Shown in pieces: positions 1 to 12,712 of a stretch of DNA of 64,000 nucleotides. The stretch is from Lepidurus packardi (Eukaryota > Arthropoda > Branchiopoda > Notostraca > Triopsidae), in NCBI GenBank assembly GCA_023053545.1, contig JAKZAN010000120.1:1-64000 (forward strand), read 5' to 3'. Each line of letters starts with the position of its first letter. Position 1 is the stretch's first letter. The notes beneath the pieces were generated by a model, which was not told the origin of the DNA, made no database searches, and was given only the letters and a program-made list of their open reading frames with translations. A program made the translations under genes and the position numbers.

Positions 1-120
1 CCCAACCCCCAACCCCAACCCCAACCCCAACCCCAACCCCAACCCCAACCCCAACCCCAACCCCAACCCCAACCCCAACCCCCAACCCCAACCCCAACCC
101 CAACCCCAACCCCAACCCCT
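1..120. repeat. Terminal telomere, C4A2 repeat (C-rich strand on +)
   Basis: About twenty tandem CCCCAA units at the extreme left, with two C5 variants near the start and near position 80, ending at CCCCTGGCATTC. The C-rich strand running 5' to 3' inward is the orientation of a left chromosome end. C4A2 is the Tetrahymena/oligohymenophorean type, unlike the C4A4 of hypotrichs. Confidence 0.97.
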
Positions 121-366
121 GGCATTCTTTCTGAATCTTTGATAAACCAAGATTTCCATAGATATCTAAAAATCCATAAAAAATACTATAGAAGAAAGGA
201 TTGGAAAAAAAACAATGACATATCCAAATAATAATAATAGGTAACTACTTTTTAAAAATAAATTATTAACGTTGCTCGTGTTTAAAGATTAATGATAAAA
301 AAAATAGATATATAGATATCTACACATATATATATTCTGAATTAAAATATCATCGAATCTAATAGA
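121..366. other. Subtelomeric spacer and 5' region of the first gene
   Basis: About 250 nt of AT-rich sequence between the telomere and the first ATG, with A-runs and TATA-like stretches (for example 306-340). I see no coding signal. It is a very short subtelomere, as is usual for ciliate macronuclear chromosomes, and presumably holds the promoter of the EF-hand gene. Confidence 0.7.
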
Positions 367-3300
367 ATGGAGAGATTTAGCGAGACCATCCGTGAACAGG
401 TCTGGGACAAACTCAGGAACCTATACCGACACTACACCCACGGCAAAGAACAAATCACTCCCCAGCAGATCGAGAGGATCGTCATTGAAGTCTTGCATGA
501 GGACTCCGAACGAGAGCTCAACTATGTCCTCAAGAATCTCTTCAGACTCGATACCGACAACTCGGGTTGCATCGACTTTGCCGAATTCGTACCACAGCAT
601 CCTATACAACAAATCCTTAGGCCAATTTTTTACTGAAAAGACATTGCGGATAAATTGCTCTGCAGAGGATGCACAAAGATAATCTCATCCAGAAAGGAGC
701 CGAGAGGAAAATCAACTCCCTCGAGTTCAACCAGCTGCTCAACAATGCATATGAGTTTCTAGAAGTCAATGTCGAACGGGAATCGACAGACCAAATCTTT
801 AGGGAGGCCGACAAGGATCTAGATGGCTCCATCACATATGCTGAGTATTTCCGGTATATCGAGCAGTATTTGTGTCATCCCCAGGCAAAAGCCATGCCGA
901 CTCCTCGAAAATCCAAAAGTATGATCAGCCCTCCACAATCTCCCAACGTCAAGGAAATCTAAATCAAGAGTAGATTTAGAAAACTGATCTGGGGAAGCCT
1001 TCGTGAGATGTACGAATACTACAATAAGGATAAGAAAGAAGTCCTGAATCTGGAGGAAATCGAGATCCTGATACGCGATGTGCTGGACAACAGGACGGAC
1101 AAAGAACTGGACAATATACTGACCCAGATGTCAGGACTGAAGCTGAATAAAGACAACAAAGTGTCCTTCGAAACATTCGTAGTCAAACTCACTATAACTC
1201 TCTAATATCTTTTACGATGAATAAGTTTAGGCTCCATTCTTCGTGAGACACCTGGCATAGTTGGGTCTTGAGAGTTATCAGGATAACCACCCAAAAAACC
1301 ACAAGATACTCGATAGAAATCAGTTCGTAGCTCTCGTCCGCAATACTTTCTCATTCCTCTCGATCTCCAGAGTACCCGATTAGTTACTCTTCAAGTTCTT
1401 TGACAGGATTGATACGAATAGGGATAAATATGTAACCTTCAGTGAGTATCTGGACTGGGTCAACAGGTATCTCTGTCCTCTCATTTGCTATGCCCAGTAG
1501 TTCCTCATCCCAGAAGATGACGACAACTCGATGACAGAGTCCCTGATAAGGGAGCCTCGATACGGAGAACCCCTTTTTATTAAAATACCAACTCGACAAA
1601 TCTTCATCTAGTCAACTCCTGCCACTGACCTTTTTTTCAATAGTACCCAAAGCTCGAGTAGCCTGAATTCTCCCAGTAAAAGTCCGCTAAAAAGTTGTAA
1701 AAAGTTCAACTTTTCTGACTAGAACTTAGCTTTCCGAGTCCGCGCACAGACGCTAAGACTAATAACAAAGTATGACATCGATAAGAACCTACTCTTAGAT
1801 GAGAGTGAAATCATCAAGATCTTGGAGTGTCTATTTAAGGAGAACAAAAACGAAGTGCGCTATGTTATTGCCAATGTGTTCAGGTACGATAGGAATGGTG
1901 ACGGCCAAGTCACCCATGATGAACTCGCAGACTTCTTCCTCGAGATGCATTGCGGCTAAATGGCTCTTCAAAGGCTGCACAAAATCTACACCTACAAGAG
2001 AGGGGCAGAGAGATTAATGGACCTGCAGGAATTTATCAAGACTGTGAAGTACGCCCTCACCTTTGTGGATTGTTAGGCCACAACTGAAGAGTTAACGACT
2101 CTATTTAGAGAGATAGATATGGATGGAGATAGTTACATCAGCTACAGGGAGTACTTTGAGTTCCTCATCCACTACTTCGGGAGTCTTTCTTATGCTGCTA
2201 AAGTTGTTGCCTCGGATACCCTTGGGTCCACTCCTAAACGAAGCCCTTCCACAGCAATCATCGCCAGACCTCTACTCAAACCAAACCAGTTTTCTATATC
2301 CCCCTAAATACGATTTTCTCGACTGGTACGAAGCCAAAGCAGAGTAGTATTTTTAGGCTATGACGATAACAAAAATCTAATATTCTAGAAAGGCTAGATC
2401 GAGGGTATCATGAAAAGAGCACTTAAGTTGAGTCAAGATGAACTCAGCTATGCTATGTCCTCAATTTTCAAAGACGATTTGAGAAACAGCAGTAGTCTTA
2501 GCTATGATCTCCTTGGAAGCAGATTGCTGGAGGTTTACTTTGGCGAGATTATACTGCAGAAGCTTAATGCGTCTGGTGCTTTCTCCAGATCCAATTAAAG
2601 GCTCTTGAGTAAATAGGATTTCCTGAAGCTTATCAATACTGCTTCCCAGTTCTTGGCTGTCAGACCAGACCCTGACGTCTTAGAGTATATTTTCTATGGT
2701 TTGGATTCAGATCAGGATGGTTGGATATCCTACAAAGCGTATTACCAATTCATCCTCAAGAGTTTAGGAATGCGGAAGGGATCTGTTGTTGATATTGACC
2801 TGCCTGCGAGTCTAAAGCTTCCCACGGCTCAGACTCCACGTGAATCCCTAACACCCAGATCATCTTTAAGAGGAAAATCAAGTGAGTAACAGGTTTCCCG
2901 AGCGAGTGTTCTGGAAAAGAACCTAATTGATGAGATCTGGGCAGCATTGAAGAGAGCATACGACAAATACGACAGAAAGAACAACCGGTACCTAGAGTAC
3001 CATGAGATCGATTCTCTAGTGAAGGAAGTATTGCCTCTGTGCAGTCGTCGAGAACTCGACTACATCTTCTGGAACATCTATAGATTCGATCCCAACAGGA
3101 GTTCAAGAGTTACCTTCGAATAATTCGTAAACCTACTTTTATTTAAAGATGAAACCTTTTAAATTTTACGACAATAGGCACCGTTTATCCTCAAACACGC
3201 ACCAGAAATCGCCCTACAACGTTTCCACGTTGTGCAGATCAAAGGAAAAGACAAACTCAACAGGGAGGAGTTCCATCATCTGGTGAACAAAGCCTACTGT

Positions 3301-3441
3301 TTCGTGCCGACACTGGCGCAACTGAGGAATGGCGTAGATGAATGTTTCCGACGACTGGAAAGTAGCAGCAGGGATGGACAGATCAGTTACAAGTAGTTCG
3401 AGGTCTGGGTGAACCTTTCGATCGGTCTGAAGTAACGCTGA
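367..3441 (+). CDS. Tandem EF-hand array protein (about 981 aa)
   Basis: Two introns (589-665 and 1179-1230) join three exons into a frame ending at TGA 3439-3441; TAA/TAG are read as Glu. At least eight EF-hand loops are visible, for example DTDNSGCIDFAE, DKDLDGSITYAE, DTNRDKYVTFSE, DRNGDGQVTHDE, DMDGDSYISYRE and DSDQDGWISYKA, plus degenerate ones (LNKDNKVSFE, DPNRSSRVTFE, SSRDGQISYKE). A longer module recurs about four times: an amphipathic stretch beginning W/R..L+..Y..Y, an L..EI motif, then E-L-x-Y-V/I-x-x-N-hydrophobic-R-x-D leading into the loop. This implies tandem duplication of calmodulin-like lobes. There is no TM segment, kinase or protease domain. Likely a cytosolic or cytoskeletal Ca2+-binding protein; exact role unknown. 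The 77-nt first intron is a choice: without it the frame ends at TGA 634. Confidence 0.85.
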
Positions 3442-3649
3442 AGGATGACAAAATCTAAAGATCATCCCATAGTTCCTATCCAACTTTGTATTTTTCCTTT
3501 TATCTACTTACCAAGACCCCCCCTTCATTTGATCTATTTCTTATGCTCTCATAAAAGTAACTTCCTTCAAAGTAGGATAGAAATATAAGCATAATTCTCA
3601 GTCATCATCTTCCATATCCATTTGTTTTAATTAAGATTGATATACCCAT

Positions 3650-6600
3650 TCATTTGAAATAATACTCATCACGCCTTCCCACTTTGTCTTTGCTTTATCC
3701 ACCGTGTTTCCGCATCAGTTCCCTGTTCAACTCTTTTACTATTAAGTCTTACTTCTTGCCTACTGCGAAATAGTTCGGGTTCATCAACAAAACACTCTCT
3801 GGCTCCCCCTACATCCTAGCCCCTATCCCTTGTAATGTCGTTGTGCTCTTCATACTCGTCTCCTTCACCTTCTTTATGACCACTACTTTTTCCTTGCTAG
3901 CCGATTATCTGATACCTATGTTACTCTCGCTCTGCACCATCCTCTCAGAACCTCCCATCAGGTTGTTCTCCCGCCCTTTGATGACTTCAAACACATTAAT
4001 ATTCGTCAAACTTTGCGAAGGCGTAGTCAGTCTAATCTTTCTACTCTTCTAGATATTCATATTTCTCAACTCTTATGCTGCATCTGCATAAGTCTTTAGA
4101 TGGATTCTGTTGCCTGACCTCAACACTCTTTTCCCCACTGAGATATATGTACAGTTGGGTGACTTCATAACGGGTGTAACCAGGTCAAGCCACTCCTAGC
4201 GTGCTGCATCAACAACAATGATGACGTGTTACTCCTTGCCGATGCCTTTGACCTCGTTCACGAGCTAGTTTTCAGTCCTGAACTTCACGATTTTGGCTGA
4301 AGGGTAGTTACTTTAGTAGTTTAGAACCACTACTCTCGACTATTTACTTTTGTTCGCGTAATCATAGATGAGAGTAATGCCCCTGAGTTCTGGAGAGCTT
4401 TAGCCAATATAGTTTGTTGATCGGGAGAGTGAGGCTACGTTGGGGCTTTTATCTTGGGGAGTCTGAGGCTTGACAAGAGCATTGAGAGAGAATGCATACA
4501 CCTACACTATTTAAGGTTCATTATTTGTAAGTATCTTTCCACTGTCTTCAGCAGACTGTCTTTTGGAAAGCTGTCTTCTCGCCCCTTGCAGGCTCCAGTT
4601 AGCAGAATCTCTGCTCTTATGGTCCGAATACGCAGACTTGGAAATGTTTGTCTGGTGCAGACTATTGGATATTTCATGCTGAGGCGATGAACGTACTGAG
4701 TGATCCATTACGAGGTTGTGTTTGTCTAAGGGACTTCGCATTGTCTCGTCATGCTCCTTTCCTGAAGATGATTTCTGGTTAAACTGAAGCACCTCCCCGT
4801 TGGAAGATCGAAGTTCATGGTTTAATCCAAAACTCGCTGTTTTCTTGACAGTCCTGCTCGACTCGAGGTCATCCTCCTTTGGCTTACTCCCATCGAAAAT
4901 CGTTACGATATGTTGTTGTGAGTGTGAGTATTCCGATTGATCCATTCTAGTGCTGGCGACTACAATCCTCTCGGTTTGCAGTACAGGCTGATAGAATTTC
5001 TGTTTTGGACTTTGAGGGACTGGAGTAGCTACAGGAGAATAGGGTCTGAGGTGAGGCTTGCTTTTCTGGCTAGGATTGGAAGGATCGTTTTCTGAATGAA
5101 TTTCTAGTTATTGGACTTGAGGTATTTCTTCTTCGGGCATTTCCAGATATTATTTTTCGAACCGGGCATAAGTCACGTAGGTCACATTACCCACCGTCCT
5201 GCATTACTTTTATAGAGCAGCAAAAACCAGAATAGAGGCGCTCTGGCCGATATTTCTGGGGATTTCATGCATTAATACCTTCTGGATACTACTTATCTCG
5301 CTGGCTGCTGAGGCTATGATTACGTATTCGATTCGTTTTTTATCAGAAGACATTAGAGAAGCCAGGTGTCTCATGCTGTTGTAAATATCAGCCTTATGCC
5401 TACGTAGCTTGGGTCGGTGGCGGTTGTGCAAAGTTATCAATGCCTGAGGATAAAGTAGGCACTTATTCATCCCTGCCAGTTTTTTAATGAATGCTGCTAT
5501 AACCTGCATGGATGACTCTACCAGGAGTGTCTAGTTGGATTAGAACAATGGGCGAGGCTGCCCAGAGTTAGAGACTACGATTCTGTAAATATTGGTGGGG
5601 GATTCGATGAATGTTTTGTCCAGGCCGTCAGAGAGTATCACGATTGGAGGACTTAGTTGGCGCTTAGAGACCAACTACTCTAGCTGTTCGTAATTGCTAT
5701 AGGTTTGAATTCGCGCTTCGGGGATTTCCAGCACTTTCATATGAACCTTCTCACAGTATATGTTGAGGGGAGGCTAGATCTAGAGATAGGGTGTTTTCTC
5801 GATCTTGTCAAGGTTGGCCAGGAAAGAAACAATCTAGTCGGAGTTATTGGAACTGAAAAGGACATTAGGATCGCTGACCATACCACTTCCATCGATGATC
5901 ACAAAGATATCCTCCTGCATCGGGTGCTTCTGCAGCAATGGGCGGAGTTACTGGAAACTTCTCAGGGACAAAGCTACTATTAGTGTCTCATACAGTTATC
6001 TCCCGATGTCACCTATAAACTTGGAGAGAGTAACTTTGTTTGATAACTTGATGGTTCGTTTCTCTAGTCTCTTTTACAGTTTCTCAAAGATATCAGAAGA
6101 CTCCACAAGGATCTGTATCTTTGCTTCAGGTAGGGGATGGGCTGCAATGGTTTTGTTGACGAACTATGCCATAGCATTTCTATCGATAAATGTGAGGAGC
6201 TTAGGAGAGCCAAAAAATATCGGTGGGATCTGCGTAAAATCACGACAATCGTAGACAAGGTAGTGGATTCTATTCATATTGTTGGTCATAGAACGGACTA
6301 GCGCGAGGTTCTCCTGCTCAACACAGATGACCAGATGGTTGGCGATGAAAGGATTGCGTCTAACCTGGTTGAGTATGTCCCTAATTTCATCATTACTGCT
6401 ATACTTCTTTTGTATTAGATTCTTGTTTGGTTAGATAGATATCGTTGTAGGGTGGATGACAAGAGGGATGTTATACACTGTAAAGAGCCTCTAACAGAAC
6501 TCTTCTCTCTTCTTGTTTGTGAAATTAATCAAGTAGGATTTTAGTTCCTGCATGCTGCTGAATATGAAATCAGACTCAGTCTTTTTACTAGGAGCTTTCT

Positions 6601-9600
6601 TCATCTTTTAGCGAGGAGACTGTGGCTATTCTCGAACCTTCTCGCTCGCGAGCAATACTTTACAGTGTTGTGTTTTGGGTAGAACATTAGTCCTGAGATG
6701 GGCCTCTAGAGCTGCGACCTCGCTCTACTTCGCCACCACAAGTGCTAACTCAAATAGTTCTATAAACTCCGAGTTGATGGTATCTGTCTTCGAAAACTGT
6801 CTAAATTCGTACTCCTCTAATTCACGGAGCTGTGTCAGCCTGCTGCACTAGGGAAGAGTCGCTGACGAGTATACCAACATTTTCTTTTTCATAAAGGCCC
6901 ACTTTTCATACACGTCATTATACTATTTAATCTAAGCTTGTTCCTCCCTCAATATAAACCCTGGTGATAAACTGCTGTAATTCCTTATAGCCCTTACTGC
7001 GGTGGATTATTTTAGCGGATATGTCTTCGCTTATAGTGTTCTTGTTGTTTGATTGTACAAGGTTTCCCGAAACTAGCAAATAGCAGTTAGGTTTCTGCCT
7101 GATAACTTCCTTCACAACAGTTTCAAGCTAGTCAGCACTAGAAATCACGAAGAATTTGTCCTTTAGCGGTGACACTGTAGTCTTCAGGGCTTCTATATCT
7201 CGAATGCTGATCAGAGAACAGGTTTTGTTGCTTTTGATAGGGAAGATTAAAGGTTTATCTTAGGTATAGAAGATCTTAATGGGTTGAGAACTGTTCGCAC
7301 CCGCCAGGAATTCTTTATAGATTTTGTTAAGCAGAGTTAGATATTTCTTTTAGTATGCCTTCACTTCATCGATGATGAAACTCTCCACTTCCTTCAGTCG
7401 CGTAGTCACCAGTCTGACTCCCGGCGTTTTTACCGCTTCGATCTTCATACCATGAGTTTACATTGATAGAAACATGAGTCTTAGCGACACCTACTGATGT
7501 GAAGCCTCCGCGAAACGCAACCCCCCATTCATAATCCTTGCTGTGGTCAATCAGGATAAAACATAGAGGCTGTTATGCCATGCTAATATCCCTGAGTTCA
7601 TCCACAGAGATATACTCATGGCACACCAAGTCGTTCTTGAACAGGTCTGTGAAGTCTATTTTTGAATATTCTGATTTCTGAGTTCTTTAGACCCAACGGA
7701 AGGTGCACATAGATTTTGGGTCTGCCTTATTCGGGCAATATTATTGGGAGTTGCTTTGAATTTAGGGTGTTTGTTGGGGCTTCCTCTATTCTCTTGACGG
7801 ATTTCATGGTGAACTTATTGATAGGACTGATCACGGATGGAGCATAAGAGTTCTGGGGCTCAAAGTCATTTTTCTGGTCGAAGCCCTTGATGAAACTGAT
7901 AATGTCATCAGCTGTATTGGTGGCTAACACGACTGCCGAACTTCCGAAATCCTCCAGCTTCCTTAAAGTTGGATATACGATGACTCTGCACTTGTTGGAG
8001 TTCGAGCTGAGGATCCTCAGTTTATATAAGGGTAGCAGTTCCGACTCATCTATGATGATGAGGTTAGCCTGACCTTCCTGACCCATCTTAATATCCCCTG
8101 AAGTACGAAGGATCCTTGTACCTGAAAATTCTGATGCTCATGAGTGCGTTGACTTCGCAGTTTTCAACCAGTTCAAAGTAGAGACCTCTCGCCAGGACCT
8201 TTCTCGTGGACATAGATATTGAGCATGCGAACATGCAACCCAAAAATAGGATCCGAACTGATCTGGATATCCTGTTTGAGCTGGTTCAGGAAACCTATAA
8301 GCTCAGAGAGTTGGCAGTAACTCGCGAAAACATAGTTGTTATCCTCGTTTACGGATGCCCGGAGGTTCTCTACGTAATGTTCGACGATCCCAATGTTCGT
8401 ACATTATCTTTGGACTGCCACTTGCGTAATCTCATCGACCTGGAACTGCTCAGCCAAGATGATTGCGTATTCCCCCTCAGTGAGTCCCTAAATTAGGAAT
8501 TACAGGGATTCTTCGTTGGCGGGGCCAAATACAGGCCCGAACTCTTCGACGACTATTTTGTTGTTGGGATGGCTAGCAGCATCAGCCGCCAAGGCATACA
8601 GAGTGATTGCTACTTATTCTTGCAGAGAGCTACTACACCAGAAGTTGATAACTTTCGAGTTCATGAGTCTTTCATAAGGATCCGTACTCATCATTCGAGG
8701 GTCCTGCCGCACTGAGAAAGAGTTGTTGTTATTGTAGACGAGCATTTTGTAAGGTCTGTTCGGGTTGTCTGGAATTCTAGTCTGGATTTATTTTTCGAGC
8801 CGCGAAGCTGAAATTACAATGCGGGTATCAGTTGGTTTGGAGTTCTGGATAAGGGTTGCCAGATGATCAACAGAAACATAGACATGAGGCTTAATACGGT
8901 CATATAGGAAAGCCATGTTAGCCTTGGATTTGAGGTAGTGGTAGAACTCCTGGTTTTCTTTGTTATAGTAAAAGTTGAGGATCCTTTTTTTCTTTTTTCG
9001 AAGGTCTCGAGATCCAGTACTGGTTCCTCCAGTGCCACCAGTGCCTAGAGCATCCGAAACTGAGGCCGTGCGTAGTTTAGTCTTGTGCAGGTCATAGTGG
9101 AACTCGACGAAAGTCATCAAAGCCTCGGAAGTGTTGATCAGATCGAATGAAGAGAAAGTGATGATTTTGTCTTTCTCGTTGAGTGCAAATCTTTCGAGCC
9201 ACGCTAATTCAGATTGCTTACAAACTATGATAGCAGGAGAATCTTTGCTGAGCATTTTGTTGGACTTAGCTATGAGTTCAGCCGACTGAAAATACTGCAG
9301 GGAGACTTGTGCACCGAGGCTCTTCAGATTGTTCTCAAATATCGGATCTCTGAAAGCGACGTTAAGGAGAACTGTAGCGAGTGGGCTGAGCGGGGCGTTG
9401 TTATATGCTTTATTAAGGTAGCGTTCGATTTCTGCGTACTGGGAGAAGTTGGCAGAGAGATGGCTGCGATCGAAGTCGCTTATCTTCAATGGCTGGCGAA
9501 TAGGAACTAACTAAATATAAACACACGGGACCCTTTTGGGAATAAATTATGAAATGAGGCGATATCCCTGCGATCGGCTTCTGTAAAAGTTAATTGCGTT

Positions 9601-9660
9601 GGGGACTCACGTCGCCTGTAGATTTTAATACTGTGTTATTTTGGAATGGACATCCATCAT
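3650..9660 (-). CDS. Very long unrecognised protein (about 1,900 aa) with repeated Rossmann-like motifs
   Basis: Start chosen at ATGATG 9660, followed by a GTGAGT...TTTACAG intron (9581-9610) that opens the main frame. Further introns are inferred at 8199-8232, about 8090-8160 (ends uncertain), 7726-7798, 7443-7494 and 6932-6959; the last exon runs unbroken to TGA 3650-3652. A motif recurs at roughly 100-250 residue spacing: a hydrophobic beta-strand (IIV, YVII, FVIS, FVII, VTIF, VIIV), a small or acidic residue, then a helix with acidic and Leu residues (AIIVCKQSELAWL, FFVISSADELETV, HLVICVEQENLAL, YVIIASAASEIS, HVIIVVDAAREEWL). This suggests repeated alpha/beta folds rather than one enzyme. 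A Ser/Gln/Lys-rich segment lies near 4500-5150. No family recognised. It converges with the EF-hand gene, stops 208 nt apart. Confidence 0.72.
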
Positions 9661-9921
9661 TATCGTATCAGATCTATCCAGCAGAACCGGTTTTGAATGT
9701 TGACCCATTTTTCCCTCAGACATAAACACCCCCCCATCTTCCCTAGAACCAACTTAGAGAACATAAAAAATGTGCTTTTTGTAACAGTTCAGAAGATTCG
9801 AACCTCATTCTCGGAGTTTAAATCCCTCCTGACAACTTTAGGGCACTGTAGTCAGTATAATCAATTCTTTATACACTCAGCCAACAGCTATCAAGCCACA
9901 CAGCCATATTTTCCTAAGCCC

Positions 9922-11324
9922 ATGTCCAAAGCATCATCTGTGGCTTCCGAGTGTCCCTATCACTTCACAGTCAGTCTCTTGAGACTCACTGGCCCTGTCG
10001 ACCGCGTACTGCTCTACAAACTCTATCTCTTTAAAAGTAATCACTGGCTACCTACCCACCACTACTTCCTCTCCTCCCGATACAATTACCCTCCCCAATT
10101 GCATTAATTAATCAGAAGCAACTATCATTCAAAAAAAATTTAGACATACAAAACATCGACGAATATCCTGAGCCTTTATCTCTTGATTCTGGTACCTTTA
10201 CGTTTTTGGATAGCTAGCTTGAGTTCTCGTCCATTGTTTCTAGCTCCAAAAAGACCAGTAACCCTGATGCCCACATCTCCGTCTACACCTATGATCCTGA
10301 GACCGAGACTGAAACTTAAATTGGAATAGTCCCTCTACCTCTTGCTGCCCTTCTGGCCTTGTACAAAGCCAAGGACAGGAAAGATGAGCTTCTAAGGGAG
10401 GACCCCCTTGGTGGGTCACTAACCCATAAAGCTGCACTACACTTTGTACATAAATAGAAACATGTCCATAGTTAAGTCCAAAATACCCCTAAAGGCTCAA
10501 ATGAAAAGAGCAGCAACCGTTGGAGACCCTTCTGAAGCATCCGAGGGTTCTTTGACTGACTGCCACGAGAATAAATCAGGTACCTTAGTCTATTTACAAC
10601 CTTTTCACCTTTTTACTTAGGTTCTGCATCTCTTTTACTCGAACCCCAGGCTGTCCAAGTCATAATGGAGGAATACAGTAACAGGAAGATCGGAGTCGTC
10701 CCCCCTGTTAACATGCTCAAACAAAAGAATAAGAACCTAGTTCATGCAGCTCCCAAGGATGTGTCAATCTAATACAGCCCCGAAGAGCCTATTGCAGCTC
10801 TTGAGGACACTCCTCGCTTCCAAGACAACCCTGAACTGTAAGGCTAGAACTAGTCGCACTTGCCCGTCAATTCAGGGAATCTAGCATAAAAATCTAAAAA
10901 TACTTAGTTGGCAGGAAAAACACAAAAGGTAGAGGCGGGACATGTACATTACGAGTACTCTGAGAGATCAGAAGATGAAAATGTCCCACTGATTGATGAT
11001 ATTGAGGATCAAGCGTTGTCCACCCCTTCCTAACCGAAGAGCAAAATGCTTCTGAAGAAAACAGTATCGATTGATTTCGAAGTGAGGAAGTAGCAGCAGC
11101 CTCTGAAAAAGTCTAAACTGAAGCCTCAAGAAGTGGCGTCGGAGACACCTAAAGGGATCAAGAAAATACTAGTTCTCGTGGGAGTAATAGTATTTTTAGG
11201 GATTTCAGTAGTCGTAGGGAGTAGACTAATGTGGAAAAACGACTAGAAAAGTTAAGAACAGGGACTGAAAAGCGAGAAGAACAAGAAGAAAAGGACTAAA
11301 GGGGTGAGATAGAAGAAAGTGTGA
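9922..11324 (+). CDS. Single-pass membrane protein with C-terminal TM and basic tail (about 407 aa)
   Basis: Four exons with introns 10037-10143, 10446-10476 and 10580-10620 give an exact frame to TGA 11322-11324. The N-terminus contains HFTVSLLRLTGPVDRVLLYK and an acidic Ser/Thr-rich stretch; the middle is polar and acidic (YSERSEDENVPLIDDIEDQ). Near the C-terminus is one TM segment (KKILVLVGVIVFLGISVVVG) followed by a strongly basic tail (KSEKNKKKRTKGVREKK). The layout resembles tail-anchored or inner-nuclear-membrane-type proteins, but I recognise no family. It is divergent from the long unknown gene, with about 260 nt of shared upstream DNA. The start is the first ATG that keeps the exon-1 frame; upstream sequence in another frame (9697 on) is not convincing. 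Confidence 0.72.
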
Positions 11325-11864
11325 AGGAAGCAACATAATGTTGAGTTTGTGTTTATTAGGATAGAGAGTGGTTTCAAAGAATAGTATATCTTTTTCATAT
11401 CATTATTATTTACCTATCGGGTACTGGTCATCCCTACTAAATAAATCAGAAGATAAACAGTCTACTACCCTATAGAATGTTATCTTTATTCTATCAATAT
11501 TCAGTAGAAAAGCATAATGTTCGAGGTCTATACTGCACTTTGCCTTCTAGTGGAAGAAATACCTAGCTTCAGATAGTATCCATCTTTCTTTTCTCCTCTT
11601 GCCCTTGCTATGACGTCCTGGGCAGACAAACATCCCTCGATGAGTCTTTGTACTGATAATTCATGCGAGAGTGACAGCTACCACAAAAACAGCAACTATC
11701 AGTAAGGTACACCCCTACCACATATTGGGATATTACTTCGAAACAAAATAATACATCAATCAAAATTATATTATTTGTCTTCTCCTTCTTTTTGCTCTAT
11801 CCTTCCATTATTTTCCACTATATTATACAGTGACTGTACCTCTCCCCATCACACACCCTGTTCC
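11325..11864. other. Intergenic region, 540 nt
   Basis: Mostly AT-rich with no clear gene. The frame of the following secreted protein is open upstream to an ATG at 11517, and the first 60 codons look weakly coding, so a longer 5' exon or a small separate gene is possible. The signal peptide starting at 11865 makes 11865 the better start. Confidence 0.5.
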
Positions 11865-12655
11865 ATGAAAACCAAAATCATCCCTATAATCTTCATGGTA
11901 CTTGCCTCAACTCAGGCCTAAACCATACCAAATGCAGTCACACCGACCGACATGCAAGTTGATTCATTCTTCCAGGGTGATCCATTCTTCCGGCCAGCCA
12001 ATATAGTCTAAGGGAATCACAATACAGTCCGAGGAAGGACAAACCAAGTCAAAGGCGTCTCGAACGTTGTCATGGGCACTGGAAACACTGTTAAACCACT
12101 CGAAAAAGACTTCGATAAGAAAATGGATGAGTTCCTTAAATCATTCGGAGGGGACAAATAGAGTTATAGTGATATGCATTCGGAGTCTCAGAGCAGAAGA
12201 TTCAGAAAATATGAAGACTGGAACAACCCTATCTATGCTTAATAATCAGACAAGGATATTTAGAAGCCCTACTCCGATTGGAGATCAGAGTCATCTTTCT
12301 TTATCGAACCTTCAAGACACAGCAGATCATAATAACAACGGGAATAACGGGAATAACAGGAACAACTCTAGGAAAAACGGGAGCGACCCCGGTTCGAGGA
12401 CCATTGGTAGTACTCTCCTAGAGCGACAAGAATGACTGCGACACAGATGAAAAGGAGGACAGTAGATTGGCGACAAGAGCTTTTAAAGATGGAAAAGTAA
12501 CTGAGCAAACATTTGGAAATGCCAGAAATGAATGGTAAGTCAACCTCCTACCAATTCTTTATTTTTGCGAATATTCATCGGAGTGCCTAGGTTATCGAAA
12601 CAGACTACGGGATACAGCTGCAACAGACACAAAGTCGAGGTGGGAAAGAAAGTGA
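11865..12655 (+). CDS. Secreted or surface protein with N-terminal signal peptide (about 244 aa)
   Basis: ATG 11865 starts a textbook signal peptide, MKTKIIPIIFMVLASTQA, with an A-x-A type cleavage end. An intron with a GTAAGT donor (12535-12590) leads to a short last exon ending at TGA 12653-12655. The mature part begins with a polar segment containing repeated N-T-V/N-x-V motifs (GNHNTVRGRTNQVKGVSNVV, then GTGNTV). It becomes highly charged, with a Glu/Arg-rich stretch around 12330-12400 rich in TAA/TAG Glu codons, and ends in basic sequence. No TM segment follows, so secretion, for example into a lorica, mucocyst or alveolar space, is an inference. No family recognised. Its stop lies 57 nt from the stop of the convergent Tudor-SN gene. 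Confidence 0.75.
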
Positions 12656-12712
12656 ACGACGGATGAGCTTATAACCAAACTATTACAAATGTCTCTCTCA
12701 ATTATGTTTAGA

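Noticed and set aside
8090-8235. Apparent series of +1 frameshifts in the 6-kb unknown gene, at first suspected as programmed frameshifting
   Set aside because: At nearly every junction a GT...AG interval of suitable length (28-73 nt) restores the frame and gives smoother protein sequence, so introns explain them. Only the junction near 8090-8160 remains uncertain.
9697-10107. 136-aa plus-strand ORF as a separate gene
   Set aside because: Its 3' half overlaps the better-supported exon and intron of the membrane protein starting at 9922, and its first half has no domain-like character.
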